A DNA stretch of 64,000 nt from an uncultured Lachnospiraceae bacterium (GTDB lineage Bacteria; Bacillota; Clostridia; Lachnospirales; Lachnospiraceae). Made by a program: the position numbers and the translations under genes. This document shows positions 34,521-43,323 of the stretch, one piece after another. How positions within the stretch are numbered: position 1 is the first letter of the stretch; each line of letters opens with the position of its first letter. Location: NCBI GenBank assembly GCA_905199445.1, contig CAJKGK010000010.1:1-64000 (forward strand). The letters run 5' to 3'. Under the pieces are notes generated by a model that had not been told where the DNA came from, made no database searches, and was given only the letters and a program-made list of their open reading frames with translations.

Positions 34521-37166
34521 ATGGATTATAGCAAATATGGCATATCGAAGAAAAAGCAGCAGCTCAATTCTGGTGCCAAAAGAGCCGGGAAAAAAGTCGG
34601 TTTTACGGTCTTTCGGGTATTTCTTATATGCTTTATCCTCATAGCGGTTGTCGGTGTCAGTGCCGGAATCGGCGGATTTGTCGGTGTGATCGAAAGTGCG
34701 CCTGAGATCAATATCAACGACGTAGCCCCGAAGGATTTTAAGTCCTATATCTATTATGATGACGGAACACCCGGTCACGAAATCTCGGATTCAGATTCCA
34801 ACCGTATTTATGTAACCATTGATCAGATAAGCGAAAATTTACAGAATGCCTTTATTGCACTTGAGGACGAACGTTTTCGTACCCATAACGGTATCGATCC
34901 AAAGGGTATCGTTCGGGCCTTTTTTGTTGGAATAAAAAATGGGGGAAACTTCACCGAAGGCGCCAGTACCATCACCCAGCAGCTGTTAAAGCTGAGTATA
35001 TTTTCCGGTGGCGAGGAACAGAATCAGCTTCTGAGATTTAAACGTAAATTCCAGGAACAGTACCTGGCCCTGGAACTGGAGAAAATGCTCAGTAAGGATG
35101 AGATTCTGGAAGCCTACTTAAATACAATCAATCTGGGCCAGGGAAACTATGGTGTAGAAACCGCATCTAACTATTACTTTAATAAAAGCGCCAGTGACCT
35201 GACAGTAGCAGAAAGCGCTGTTCTGGCCAGTATCGCCCAGAGCCCGACAAACAATAACCCTGTAACCAATCCCGATGTTAACCGGGGACGTCAGCAAACA
35301 ACAATTAAATATATGTATGAACAGGGACTGATCAGTGAACAGGAGTATAATGATGCACTGGCCGATACAGATATCTACAGCCGTATTGCATCAAACGCAG
35401 CTTCCTACAGCGCCAAAAAGCAGGAAGTTTATACTTATTATGAAGAAGCCGCCATCAAACAGGTCATTCAGGATCTTCAGGATGAACTGGGCTACACGGA
35501 AACCGAAGCCACAGATATGGTTTACAGCAAAGGGTTAAAGATCTACCTGGCTCAGGACCGTGAAATCCAGTCTATTTGTGACAAACACTATATGGATGAC
35601 AGCTATTTTCCTGAGACCATTCAGTTGCTGACCTATGCCATCTCTATTTATGATGATCCGGACAGCGATCAGACAAGAAACTATAACACCAGTGATCTCA
35701 ATAGCTTCCTGGATCAGGAGTATGCCTTCTATACTTCTAAAGATGATGCAATGGCAGACATTCAGGCCTACAAGGACTATCTGGGCATTAACGAAAACAC
35801 CAAATATACAGAAAATATAAGTTTTTCACCTCAAATTCAGTCTTCCTTTGTGATCATTGACCAGAAAACCGGTTATGTATCTGCTGTCATCGCCGGCCGT
35901 GGAGAGAAAAACGGAAATATGGTTTTAAACAGAGCAACCATGTCCACCAGACAGCCTGGTTCGGTATTTAAAATTGTTTCCACTTATGCACCGGCCATTG
36001 ATGCCTGCGGCGACTCGCTCTCATCCACAAAAGTTGACGAACCGGTTGAAACCTACGGCGGCCACACAGTCAATAATGTTGACTTTAAATATACGCACGG
36101 CCCTGTTTCTTTCCGTGATGCTATTATCTGGTCCAAAAACACAATTGCCACACTGACATTGCGTGAGGATGTAACCACCAATCTGGCATTGGATTACCTT
36201 ATTGATAAATTCCATTTCACAACACTGGACAGGCAAAGTGATGCCGTCGAGGCACTGGCCATTGGTGGTATTACAACCGGTGTAACTAACCTGGAATTAA
36301 CAGCGTCATTTGCATCGATTGCCAATCAGGGAACTTATGTACGTCCCGTGTTTTACACAAAAGTGCTGGATGCTTCCGGCAACATTTTACTGGATAACAC
36401 GGATGCTTCCGCCAGAAGCAGTCAGGCCATCAAGGCTTCCACAGCCTACTTTTTGACTGATGCCATGAAAGGCGTTGTTACCGAATCCGGTGGTACCGGG
36501 CTGAGAGCCAACCTTTCAGGTATGACAACAGCCGGAAAAACCGGTACAACAGATGACCATAAGGATATGTGGTTTGTGGGTTACACACCTTACTACACAG
36601 CTGGTATATGGTACGGCTATGACAACAATATTTCTCCGGAAAATCGTGTGGCTTATAATGACTACTATCGTCATCAAACCTTGTGGAAAAATATTATGGA
36701 CGAGATCAATCAGGTCAAAGGGCTCCAGAATAAAGACTTTGAAAAACCGGACAGCATTGTCTCAGTCACAGTCTGCAAGTACAGCGGTCTCAAGCCAGGC
36801 AGCGGCTGTGCTGAAACCACAACGGCGGTATTTGACAAAGACAATGTCCCAACCGAAACCTGTGATGAATGTGCTTATGTCAATGTCTGCGGCGTATGCC
36901 ATGGTATTGCTGCTGAAAACTCCACAGAAGTCTATTATAAACGTTACAACCGTAAAACAGGCGACGGAAAGCCGTCCTACGTATGTACATGCTTACCTGC
37001 AGAATCTGAAACAGAAACACCGGACGACGAGAATGATGATCCTGTTGTTCCAGGTGATGATACGCCTGGCAGACCTTCAACTGGCGGAGGAACCACGAAT
37101 GGCGGTTCTGTCGGCGGCGGCACTGCCAATGGAGGCACCGGCGGTACAGTTATTCCTTCAAATTAA
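34521..37166 (+). CDS. Class A penicillin-binding protein (PBP1A-type)
   Basis: Bifunctional cell-wall synthase with glycosyltransferase and transpeptidase activity. From the ATG at 34521 (AAAGGAGG seven bases upstream) it has 881 residues. A basic cytoplasmic tail and one membrane anchor (about 28-50) come first. The GT51 domain follows, with catalytic E115 in EDERFRTHNG and EGASTITQQLLK. The transpeptidase domain has S481-V-F-K484, SKN and K673-T-G. After the catalytic domain comes an unusual cysteine-rich segment (seven Cys in about 50 residues, with CDECAYVNVCGVC), then an acidic and Gly/Thr-rich tail. The Cys cluster suggests disulfides or metal binding outside the membrane (inference). 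Confidence 0.94.
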   Translation: MDYSKYGISKKKQQLNSGAKRAGKKVGFTVFRVFLICFILIAVVGVSAGIGGFVGVIESAPEININDVAPKDFKSYIYYDDGTPGHEISDSDSNRIYVTIDQISENLQNAFIALEDERFRTHNGIDPKGIVRAFFVGIKNGGNFTEGASTITQQLLKLSIFSGGEEQNQLLRFKRKFQEQYLALELEKMLSKDEILEAYLNTINLGQGNYGVETASNYYFNKSASDLTVAESAVLASIAQSPTNNNPVTNPDVNRGRQQTTIKYMYEQGLISEQEYNDALADTDIYSRIASNAASYSAKKQEVYTYYEEAAIKQVIQDLQDELGYTETEATDMVYSKGLKIYLAQDREIQSICDKHYMDDSYFPETIQLLTYAISIYDDPDSDQTRNYNTSDLNSFLDQEYAFYTSKDDAMADIQAYKDYLGINENTKYTENISFSPQIQSSFVIIDQKTGYVSAVIAGRGEKNGNMVLNRATMSTRQPGSVFKIVSTYAPAIDACGDSLSSTKVDEPVETYGGHTVNNVDFKYTHGPVSFRDAIIWSKNTIATLTLREDVTTNLALDYLIDKFHFTTLDRQSDAVEALAIGGITTGVTNLELTASFASIANQGTYVRPVFYTKVLDASGNILLDNTDASARSSQAIKASTAYFLTDAMKGVVTESGGTGLRANLSGMTTAGKTGTTDDHKDMWFVGYTPYYTAGIWYGYDNNISPENRVAYNDYYRHQTLWKNIMDEINQVKGLQNKDFEKPDSIVSVTVCKYSGLKPGSGCAETTTAVFDKDNVPTETCDECAYVNVCGVCHGIAAENSTEVYYKRYNRKTGDGKPSYVCTCLPAESETETPDDENDDPVVPGDDTPGRPSTGGGTTNGGSVGGGTANGGTGGTVIPSN

Positions 37167-37220
37167 AAGAAAGCCCGTAGGCTTTTTCAACGCTCGTTGA
37201 AAAGCCTACGGGCTTTCTTT
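37166..37220. terminator. Bidirectional terminator between PBP and Na/Pi genes
   Basis: A stem of about 26 bp (37166-37192 with 37195-37220) with one bulged T. Arms carry A-rich and T-rich ends, so it can act on both strands. Its left arm begins at the last base of the PBP stop codon. It serves two convergent genes. Confidence 0.92.
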
Positions 37221-37231
37221 GCTTTATAAAA

Positions 37232-38899
37232 CTACACACCGGTTTCAAACTGCTCTTTTGGCTCTTTATCGCCTTCCGGATCTTCTTCCAGAATAGAAAA
37301 AGCAATATTTGTGGCATGATCCGCCACTCTTTCCAAATTAGACGCCAAATCTGAAAACATCATGCCTTCCTGAGCGGTACATATATTTTTATTCAAACGT
37401 TCAATATGTGAATTTTGAAGTGCGCGCTCTTTTCGGTCAATCTGATCTTCCAATAAAAGAATCTCATCCAAATGTGCTTTTGTATTATTACTGAACATCT
37501 CCAGGGAAAGACTTAGGATTTTATTCACCATATTGACCATCTCCCGAAGCTCCCGGTCACCATCCTCACTGAATGAAAGTTTCAGTGTTTTCTTGGCCTT
37601 TGCGTCCTCAGCAATATTTTCTGCATGATCACCGACACGTTCAATATCACTGACCACATGAAACAATGCCCCCAAAAGCTTTCGGTCATCTACAGGAAGG
37701 CTGAGCTGATTCGCCTTTACAAGGTACTGGGTAATCTCATGATTAAGAAAATCGATGGTCTTTTCAACCTCAAAAACCTTTTCCATTTCTGCCTCATTTC
37801 CCGATAAAAGGGCATCCACAGCCAGATCCAGATTTTCTGTGGCTATCTTACCCATACGGTTAATCTCGCGGACGACCTGGGGAACGGCCGTCGCCGGTGT
37901 AAGAATATAATGTTCTCCAATATATTTAAGCTCAACACGCTGAGCCTTGCGGTCCTCTCCCTTGACCAGTTTGTAAGTCAGCTTAACAATAAAGCTGGAA
38001 GCCGGGAGCAAAATAATCACTTCAAAGACCTTAAATATTGTATGTGCATTAGCCACACAGCGTCCAATATCATCGCCGGAAATCCAACAAATAAACTGTT
38101 CCACATAATCGCCTGCGACAAGTAAGATCAGAGCCAGCACAGCGGTTCCCATAACATTAAAAATAAAATGAATCAAAGCCGCCCTTTTCGCATCCTTCTT
38201 ACCACTCAAACTTGCAATTAAAGCCGAAACACAGGATCCCATATTACATCCCAAAATAATGTAAAAACAAATCGGAAGGGCCAGGAGTCCCTGAACCGCC
38301 ATCAGCAGTACAATACTTACCGTTACTGAAGAACTTTGCAGTATCGCAGTAATGACAAAGCCCATTAAAATTCCTAAAAACGGATTTGTCAAAGATCCCA
38401 GCAGGTCGGTAACCATTGGCGATGATTTCAAAGATTCCATGGAAGCTGACATGGTACTCAAACCGATAAAAAGAATACCAAAACCGATAATAACCTCTCC
38501 GAATTTTTTGACTGCCGGTTTTTTCATAAACATATACATAATTACACCGACCAGCACAAAAATCGGTGCATACTCGGACAAGTTAAAAGATACCAGCTGT
38601 GATGTCACCGTGGTTCCGATATTGGCACCGTAAATTACACCAACGGCCTGAAATAAGTTCATCAGACCTGCATTAACAAAACTGACAACCATGACGGTTG
38701 TGGCACTGGATGACTGAACAATTGCAGTAAAAATGACACCCACAAGGATGCCTGCAAATTTGTTTTTTGTCAGAACTTCCAGGACACTTCGAAGTCTTGC
38801 GCCGGCAACCTTTTCAAGGCTGTCGCTCATCAGCTTCATTCCATACAGGAACAGGCCAAGTCCGCCGCCCAACGCAATAATAATACCCAGACTATTCAT
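37232..38899 (-). CDS. Na/Pi cotransporter with C-terminal PhoU-like domain
   Basis: Sodium-coupled phosphate transporter of the NptA/PNaS family. The 555-residue protein has two copies of the Na/Pi-cotransport repeat, each with a QSSS motif: VQSSSATTVMVVSFVNAG near the N-terminus and LQSSSVTVSIVLLMA near residue 190. Eight or so membrane helices are predicted. From about residue 340 onward is a soluble helical PhoU-like domain (IERVGDHAENIAEDA and LERVADHATNIAFSI). Single-gene unit. TTTACA repeats with an 11-bp period lie upstream, possibly a Pho box. Confidence 0.93.
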   Translation of the reverse strand: MNSLGIIIALGGGLGLFLYGMKLMSDSLEKVAGARLRSVLEVLTKNKFAGILVGVIFTAIVQSSSATTVMVVSFVNAGLMNLFQAVGVIYGANIGTTVTSQLVSFNLSEYAPIFVLVGVIMYMFMKKPAVKKFGEVIIGFGILFIGLSTMSASMESLKSSPMVTDLLGSLTNPFLGILMGFVITAILQSSSVTVSIVLLMAVQGLLALPICFYIILGCNMGSCVSALIASLSGKKDAKRAALIHFIFNVMGTAVLALILLVAGDYVEQFICWISGDDIGRCVANAHTIFKVFEVIILLPASSFIVKLTYKLVKGEDRKAQRVELKYIGEHYILTPATAVPQVVREINRMGKIATENLDLAVDALLSGNEAEMEKVFEVEKTIDFLNHEITQYLVKANQLSLPVDDRKLLGALFHVVSDIERVGDHAENIAEDAKAKKTLKLSFSEDGDRELREMVNMVNKILSLSLEMFSNNTKAHLDEILLLEDQIDRKERALQNSHIERLNKNICTAQEGMMFSDLASNLERVADHATNIAFSILEEDPEGDKEPKEQFETGV

Positions 38900-38980
38900 A
38901 CAATTTCTCCTTAGTATTTATAATGAATTTTATCCGATAGTATTACTTTAATATATAATATTTTAATTTACAAGACCTAT

Positions 38981-39019
38981 TTTACATTGATTTTTCATTT
39001 TCTTTACATTTCTTACAAA
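38981..39019. promoter_or_regulatory. TTTACA-type direct repeats upstream of the Na/Pi transporter (possible Pho box)
   Basis: TTTACA (38981), TTTTCA (38992), TTTACA (39003) and TACAAA (39014) recur every 11 bp, on the strand opposite to the transporter gene and 80-120 bp from its start. PhoP/PhoB boxes in Firmicutes are TTHACA-type repeats with 11-bp periodicity. The AT-rich background makes chance possible. Confidence 0.35.
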
Positions 39020-39031
39020 AAAGGAGCATTG

Positions 39032-39292
39032 TCAGCTGATTTCATGCTGGTGAAGATACTTTTCGCGGGTTGCCATACCGCCTCGAATATGACGCTGTGA
39101 TTTATTCACATCAAGCACCGCCCTTACCTGCCCTGCCAGAGATGGATTAATGGACATTAAGCGTTCTGTAACATCTTTATGTACCGTACTCTTACTAATT
39201 TTAAATTTTTTTGCGGTCTGCCGCACCGTTGCATTTTCCTCAATAATATAGTTAGCGATATTCATGGCTCGTTCCTCAATATAATCTTTCAC
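39032..39292 (-). CDS. spoIIID: Sporulation transcription factor SpoIIID
   Basis: Mother-cell DNA-binding protein that modifies the sigma-E regulon and prepares the switch to sigma-K. The 86-residue protein aligns end to end with Bacillus SpoIIID: DYIEERAMNIANYIIEENATVRQTAKKFKISKSTVHKDVTERL is a helix-turn-helix, followed by the basic C-terminal HIRGGMATREKY. It starts with GTG at 39292. A sigma-E-type promoter is visible upstream. Single-gene unit between the DUF1576 and Na/Pi genes. Confidence 0.96.
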   Translation of the reverse strand: MKDYIEERAMNIANYIIEENATVRQTAKKFKISKSTVHKDVTERLMSINPSLAGQVRAVLDVNKSQRHIRGGMATREKYLHQHEIS

Positions 39293-39321
39293 GGAATAAC
39301 CCCCGTAAGGCTTGTTTTTAC

Positions 39322-39350
39322 AATGTATGCAAGGACAATAAAGAGTATGT
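39322..39350 (-). promoter_or_regulatory. Candidate sigma-E promoter of spoIIID
   Basis: Minus strand: -35 ACATACT (39350-39344), a 14-bp spacer and -10 CATACATT (39329-39322), close to the sigma-E consensus (-10 CATACAnT, 13-14 bp spacing). It is 30 bp before the GTG start and fits the known mother-cell control of spoIIID. Confidence 0.55.
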
Positions 39351-39397
39351 TAGAACAATTTCCACAGTGGCCATGTCAAAAATAATAGATAAACAAA

Positions 39398-40693
39398 CTA
39401 TATAATTTCCTTTGCCCTGGCTCTCCGACTCTCAATAGAATGGATCACCGGCACAAGGAATGCGGACACAATGCCCCCGGCAAAACCGTTATTATACAGA
39501 TTCATTCCGCCACAAATAACGCCTACACTCTGAGCCACCGATGAATGTAAAAAGCCCGCCAGGATTCCACACAGGATTCCGAATTTTCCGGCAATCGGTG
39601 CCAGAGTGGTAGAAAACAGTGCTGCCAGAATAGCACCTGGATCTGTAATATTCCACATCTTTGTCAGACTAGCCAGCCATACCCCCGCCACAACAGGCGT
39701 AATATTACGGATATGTTTTCCTGTAGCACTAAAACCTACAATCGTAAAAATCCCGCCAATGGTTGGTCCGTTTAAATCTGAGCCTACAGCCACCACAAAT
39801 ATAGTGGCCAAAATTCCATTAATTCCCATATTAAATAAGGTGGCGCCCAACCCTTCCTCCACAATATAGTCCGTTCCGGCCATCCCCGGATGTTTTAAAA
39901 TATCCAGATATTTTTCCCAAATATGGTGCTCATTGACAAGGCCAATCACCATGAGAATCAGAAAAAATCCAATGAGTATTTCCATAAAAAGGGTATTATT
40001 GCCTGTTGACCAGAGATTTCGGGTGACAAACTCAATGCCGTATGATTTAAACAATGACGCCGCAATGGCTGCGATAATGCCGGCTGCAAAGCCCACATTA
40101 TACAGACAGTAGCCTTTATGGGTATAATAAAGATGCGTAGCCAGCGGCGGAAGCACAAAGCCCATGGCAATACAGATCACAATACCGGCAACTACATTCC
40201 AAAACGGTGGTAAATGACCGCTTTGAACAATCTGTGTAATCACCGGAGAAAGGCTTGTTCCATAAAAACCCACATAAATATATTTGGACATATGTTCCCT
40301 GTGATACATGGCATACAGCCATACACCGGCCAAAATGGCCCATATATTCACAATGTTTTTTCCAAATAAAGAAAAACCCATCATCAGAAAAATCGAAGTT
40401 ACAGTGGCACCTGTAATTTCCATTTTCAAAGAATAAATAATCCCTATACATATCAGCGTCAAAATGCCGGCATTAACCAATGCGGCCCCCACACCGCCCA
40501 GCGCCACGTAATCCGTAATCAAAAGATCCGGCTCTGTCATAATTTTATAAAGCCCGGCCACAACCTGATCCAAAGGGTCCACTAGAAGTCCCAGAAGCAA
40601 AAAATAGGCAGGAAACAAAGACAGTATGATAAACTGTCGGTTTCTGGACATGTTTGTTACCTGATGGCTAATCTTATCTTTTTTCTTTTCCAT
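39398..40693 (-). CDS. DUF1576 polytopic membrane protein
   Basis: A 431-residue membrane protein with about 10-12 predicted helices; function unknown. It is built from two homologous halves. DYVALGGVGAALVNAGI at about residue 62 corresponds to DYIVEEGLGATLFNMGI at about 275. GFSLFGKNIVNI...AGVWL corresponds to GFSATGKHIRNI...AGVWL. CLYNVGFAAGI corresponds to NLYNNGFAGGI. Such duplication is typical of transporters. Start chosen at the ATG at 40693 (AGGGGG upstream); an upstream ATG would add 17 Cys-rich residues with a poor ribosome site. Single gene, divergent from the YhhN-like gene. Confidence 0.8.
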   Translation of the reverse strand: MEKKKDKISHQVTNMSRNRQFIILSLFPAYFLLLGLLVDPLDQVVAGLYKIMTEPDLLITDYVALGGVGAALVNAGILTLICIGIIYSLKMEITGATVTSIFLMMGFSLFGKNIVNIWAILAGVWLYAMYHREHMSKYIYVGFYGTSLSPVITQIVQSGHLPPFWNVVAGIVICIAMGFVLPPLATHLYYTHKGYCLYNVGFAAGIIAAIAASLFKSYGIEFVTRNLWSTGNNTLFMEILIGFFLILMVIGLVNEHHIWEKYLDILKHPGMAGTDYIVEEGLGATLFNMGINGILATIFVVAVGSDLNGPTIGGIFTIVGFSATGKHIRNITPVVAGVWLASLTKMWNITDPGAILAALFSTTLAPIAGKFGILCGILAGFLHSSVAQSVGVICGGMNLYNNGFAGGIVSAFLVPVIHSIESRRARAKEII

Positions 40694-40957
40694 GGGGTCC
40701 CCCTGTTTTCTATAAATTTCCCGGCAGCACTCACAAACATGCACTATGAGTTAAACCTTATGTTCCAGGATATTTTCATTGTAGTCAATCTCAAGTTCCC
40801 AGTCAAGCAAATTGACTTCCAGTCAGCCATTTTATCTAGATCATCACGGCTCCCACATATTTTTCCCGCTTTCCTCCCATAATAATCATATATTACCCGT
40901 TCTTTTTGTAACGATGGTCTTATCAAAAAAACAGTATGCCATTTTTAAGGAGCATTT
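40694..40957. other. Intergenic region between DUF1576 and the YhhN-like gene
   Basis: 264 bp between divergent genes. It must hold both promoters, but I see no clear pair of -35/-10 hexamers. A 60-codon open frame on the minus strand (40744-40926) has no family resemblance and is probably not a gene. AAGGAG at 40949 serves the plus-strand gene. Confidence 0.5.
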
Positions 40958-41683
40958 ATGAAACGTCTGACGCATATTTTTTTAATCATTCAGTGGTTGA
41001 TTTTTATCTCATATATGACGATGGATTTATACAGCCGTTCAATGGGGTTCTACTCCGCTTTACTTAAGTATACCGGTATCCTCCTTTGTTGCTTTTACAC
41101 ATGGACACTGTATACCCACAGCCAAATTTCTCTGTCCCCATACTGGCTGGCAGCCTGTGTGATCGTTTTATTCGCAGATTATTTTCTTCTTTTTACACCG
41201 CAGTCCCTGGCCGGAGTCATGACCTTTTGTATGGTTCAATGTCTTTACCTTTGCGCGCAAAAAGGCGGAAAATTTCTGCCTGGATTCATCCTTTTTTCCG
41301 GCCTTTGGGGATTTCCTATTTATTTTATATTCAAGGCCCTAAAACCGGATGCTGCATTGTTATCTGCGCTGTCCATGATTTATATGCTCATGCTGACCAT
41401 AAACATAGGCATCGCCATACACAATTTTGTAAAATATCCGAATATTAGCCATCTGTTTACAGCTATTGGACTGATTTTTTACATTCTTTGCGATATTAAT
41501 GTAGGGCTGATCAACTTTCCGAAAGTCATCGGCATAGCCATTGACCTTCCAAAAGCATTCACCGGCATGTCTGCCTGTGCCATGTGGTTTTTCTATCTGC
41601 CTGCCCAGATTTTCCTGTCCCTGGGATGTTTTTTTTCCATCCACGGGCATGGACCTGTATCCAACCTACCATATGGTAACTGA
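40958..41683 (+). CDS. YhhN/TMEM86-like membrane protein (lysoplasmalogenase family)
   Basis: A 241-residue hydrophobic protein with seven to eight membrane segments. The pattern fits the YhhN family: a KYTGILLCC helix, an acidic residue in CVIVLFADYFLLF, a QCLYLCAQ helix, and IFYILCDINVGLINF near the C-terminus. Some members hydrolyse the vinyl-ether bond of lysoplasmalogens, and plasmalogens are common in Clostridia. The similarity is modest, so the activity is only suggested. AAGGAG precedes the ATG. It lies 83 bp before the MATE gene, possibly in one transcript. Confidence 0.5.
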   Translation: MKRLTHIFLIIQWLIFISYMTMDLYSRSMGFYSALLKYTGILLCCFYTWTLYTHSQISLSPYWLAACVIVLFADYFLLFTPQSLAGVMTFCMVQCLYLCAQKGGKFLPGFILFSGLWGFPIYFIFKALKPDAALLSALSMIYMLMLTINIGIAIHNFVKYPNISHLFTAIGLIFYILCDINVGLINFPKVIGIAIDLPKAFTGMSACAMWFFYLPAQIFLSLGCFFSIHGHGPVSNLPYGN

Positions 41684-41766
41684 CTTTCCTGTCAGAAATT
41701 GCATATTCCCACAAACCATGCTAAAATGTGAAACTGGATTACATTACTAAGGAGTTCATTTACGTT

Positions 41767-43167
41767 ATGAAAAAATCACTTACCAAAGTCAAAGAAACAT
41801 TCTTTACCCATGATCCCGTTTTTTACAAAACATTATTTGGCATGATGATCGTGGTGGCCATGCAAAACCTTGTGGCCTACAGTGTCAACATGGCGGATAA
41901 TATTATGCTGGGCAGCTATAACCAAAACGCCCTGTCCGGAGCCGCAACGGTCAATCAGATCTTTTTTATGGTCCAGCAAGTTGCGCTGGCCATCGGTAAC
42001 GCGCTTGTTGTTCTTGCCTCCCAGTACTGGGGCGAAAAACGCATTGACCCGATCCGCACCCTCACCGGAATTGCTTTGAAACTGGGGATCATCTGCAGCG
42101 CCATAATCATTATTATCTGTACATTTTTCCCTGTTCCCCTGCTGAAACTGTTCACCACATCCCCGGAAATCATCAATGAAGGGCTGTCCTATCTCAAATT
42201 GGTTCAATGGACCTTTGTACTGTTTATTATCACCAATATCCTGATGGCTGCTCTGCGCAGCGTGGGAACAGTCAATATCTCCTTCTATATTTCCGTTATT
42301 TCCCTATTGGTCAATGTAGCCATCAACTATACCCTGATTTTTGGCCATTTCGGATTCCCGGAAATGGGCATACGCGGTGCGGCCGTGGGCACCTTTGTGG
42401 CACGAATCATAGAATTTGCCATTGTTATTGTTTATATCATTCGCATAGATAAAAAGCTGAAGCTGTTTTCCGGAAAATTATTTGGCAGCACCAATGCCCT
42501 GTTTAAGAAGGATACCAGTCTCCGCCGGGATTACACAAAAGTAACGGTTCCCATTATGCTCTCTCAGGTTTTATGGGGTATCTCTGTCCCCATGCAAACA
42601 GCAATTTTGGGTCACATGTCCGCAGATGCCATTGCCGCCAACGCCGTGGCAACCACATTTTATCAGTATTTAAAAGTTATTGTCATTGCCATGTCTTCCA
42701 CATCAGCGGTCATGATCGGTAATGCCATTGGCCGGGGAGATTTAAAGCGCATCAAATCCGACGCCAGAACACTGGCTGTCATTGATGTCACCATTGGTCT
42801 TGTGCTTGGTCTTGCCCTTTATCTGCTGCGTATGCCTCTGCTGTCCATGTATAACCTGTCAGACAATGCCACAACGATGGCGGTGAACCTTATTATGATT
42901 ATGAGCTTTGTCATGGTCGGTATGTCCTACCAGATGCCAGTCAGTTTTGGTATCATCCAGGGCGGCGGAGATACTAAGTTTACAATGAAAATGAATATGA
43001 TCAGCACCTGGGCTATTGTGATGCCTCTGTCCTTTATGGCTGCCTTCTGGTGGAAATGGCCGGTGGAAGCCGTTGTTATCGTCATTCAGTCTGATCAGAT
43101 CTTTAAAGGACTTCCCACATTTCTCCGGTTCAGAAGCTACAAATGGATCCGTAAGCTGACCAAATAA
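41767..43167 (+). CDS. MATE family efflux transporter
   Basis: Cation-coupled multidrug or metabolite exporter of the MOP superfamily. The product (466 residues from the ATG at 41767) has 12 predicted membrane helices in two MatE repeats: MADNIMLGSYNQNALSGA in the first, and SQVLWGISVPMQTAILGHMS with ATTFYQYLKV in the second. An in-frame ATG 13 codons upstream lies before the AAGGAG site, so I prefer the internal start despite its 12-base spacing. Substrate cannot be read from the sequence. It converges on the GH3 gene with a shared terminator. Confidence 0.9.
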   Translation: MKKSLTKVKETFFTHDPVFYKTLFGMMIVVAMQNLVAYSVNMADNIMLGSYNQNALSGAATVNQIFFMVQQVALAIGNALVVLASQYWGEKRIDPIRTLTGIALKLGIICSAIIIIICTFFPVPLLKLFTTSPEIINEGLSYLKLVQWTFVLFIITNILMAALRSVGTVNISFYISVISLLVNVAINYTLIFGHFGFPEMGIRGAAVGTFVARIIEFAIVIVYIIRIDKKLKLFSGKLFGSTNALFKKDTSLRRDYTKVTVPIMLSQVLWGISVPMQTAILGHMSADAIAANAVATTFYQYLKVIVIAMSSTSAVMIGNAIGRGDLKRIKSDARTLAVIDVTIGLVLGLALYLLRMPLLSMYNLSDNATTMAVNLIMIMSFVMVGMSYQMPVSFGIIQGGGDTKFTMKMNMISTWAIVMPLSFMAAFWWKWPVEAVVIVIQSDQIFKGLPTFLRFRSYKWIRKLTK

Positions 43168-43220
43168 ACATGGCGAATTAAAGATAACCGTATAAACCTA
43201 ACACAAAACACATCTTCCGA

Positions 43221-43290
43221 AAAAAAGGCATTTCTCGGCCCCACTGGGAATCATATCCCAATGTTATGACAGCCGAAAAATGCCTTTTTT
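43221..43290. terminator. Bidirectional terminator between MATE and GH3 genes
   Basis: 19-bp arms (43221-43239 with 43272-43290, one mismatch) with A6 and T6 at the ends. A small inner hairpin TGGGA/TCCCA lies in the loop. Able to act on both converging transcripts. Confidence 0.9.
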
Positions 43291-43323
43291 ATTCACTTTT
43301 ATGTGATCATACGTCTGTATGTC

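Noticed and set aside
36553..37200. 215-codon plus-strand frame inside the PBP gene
   Set aside because: Out-of-frame reading of the PBP coding sequence running into the terminator; low complexity and no start signal.
40744..40926. 60-codon minus-strand frame upstream of the DUF1576 gene
   Set aside because: No family similarity and no clear ribosome site; other frames in the gap contain stops, so I treat it as non-coding.
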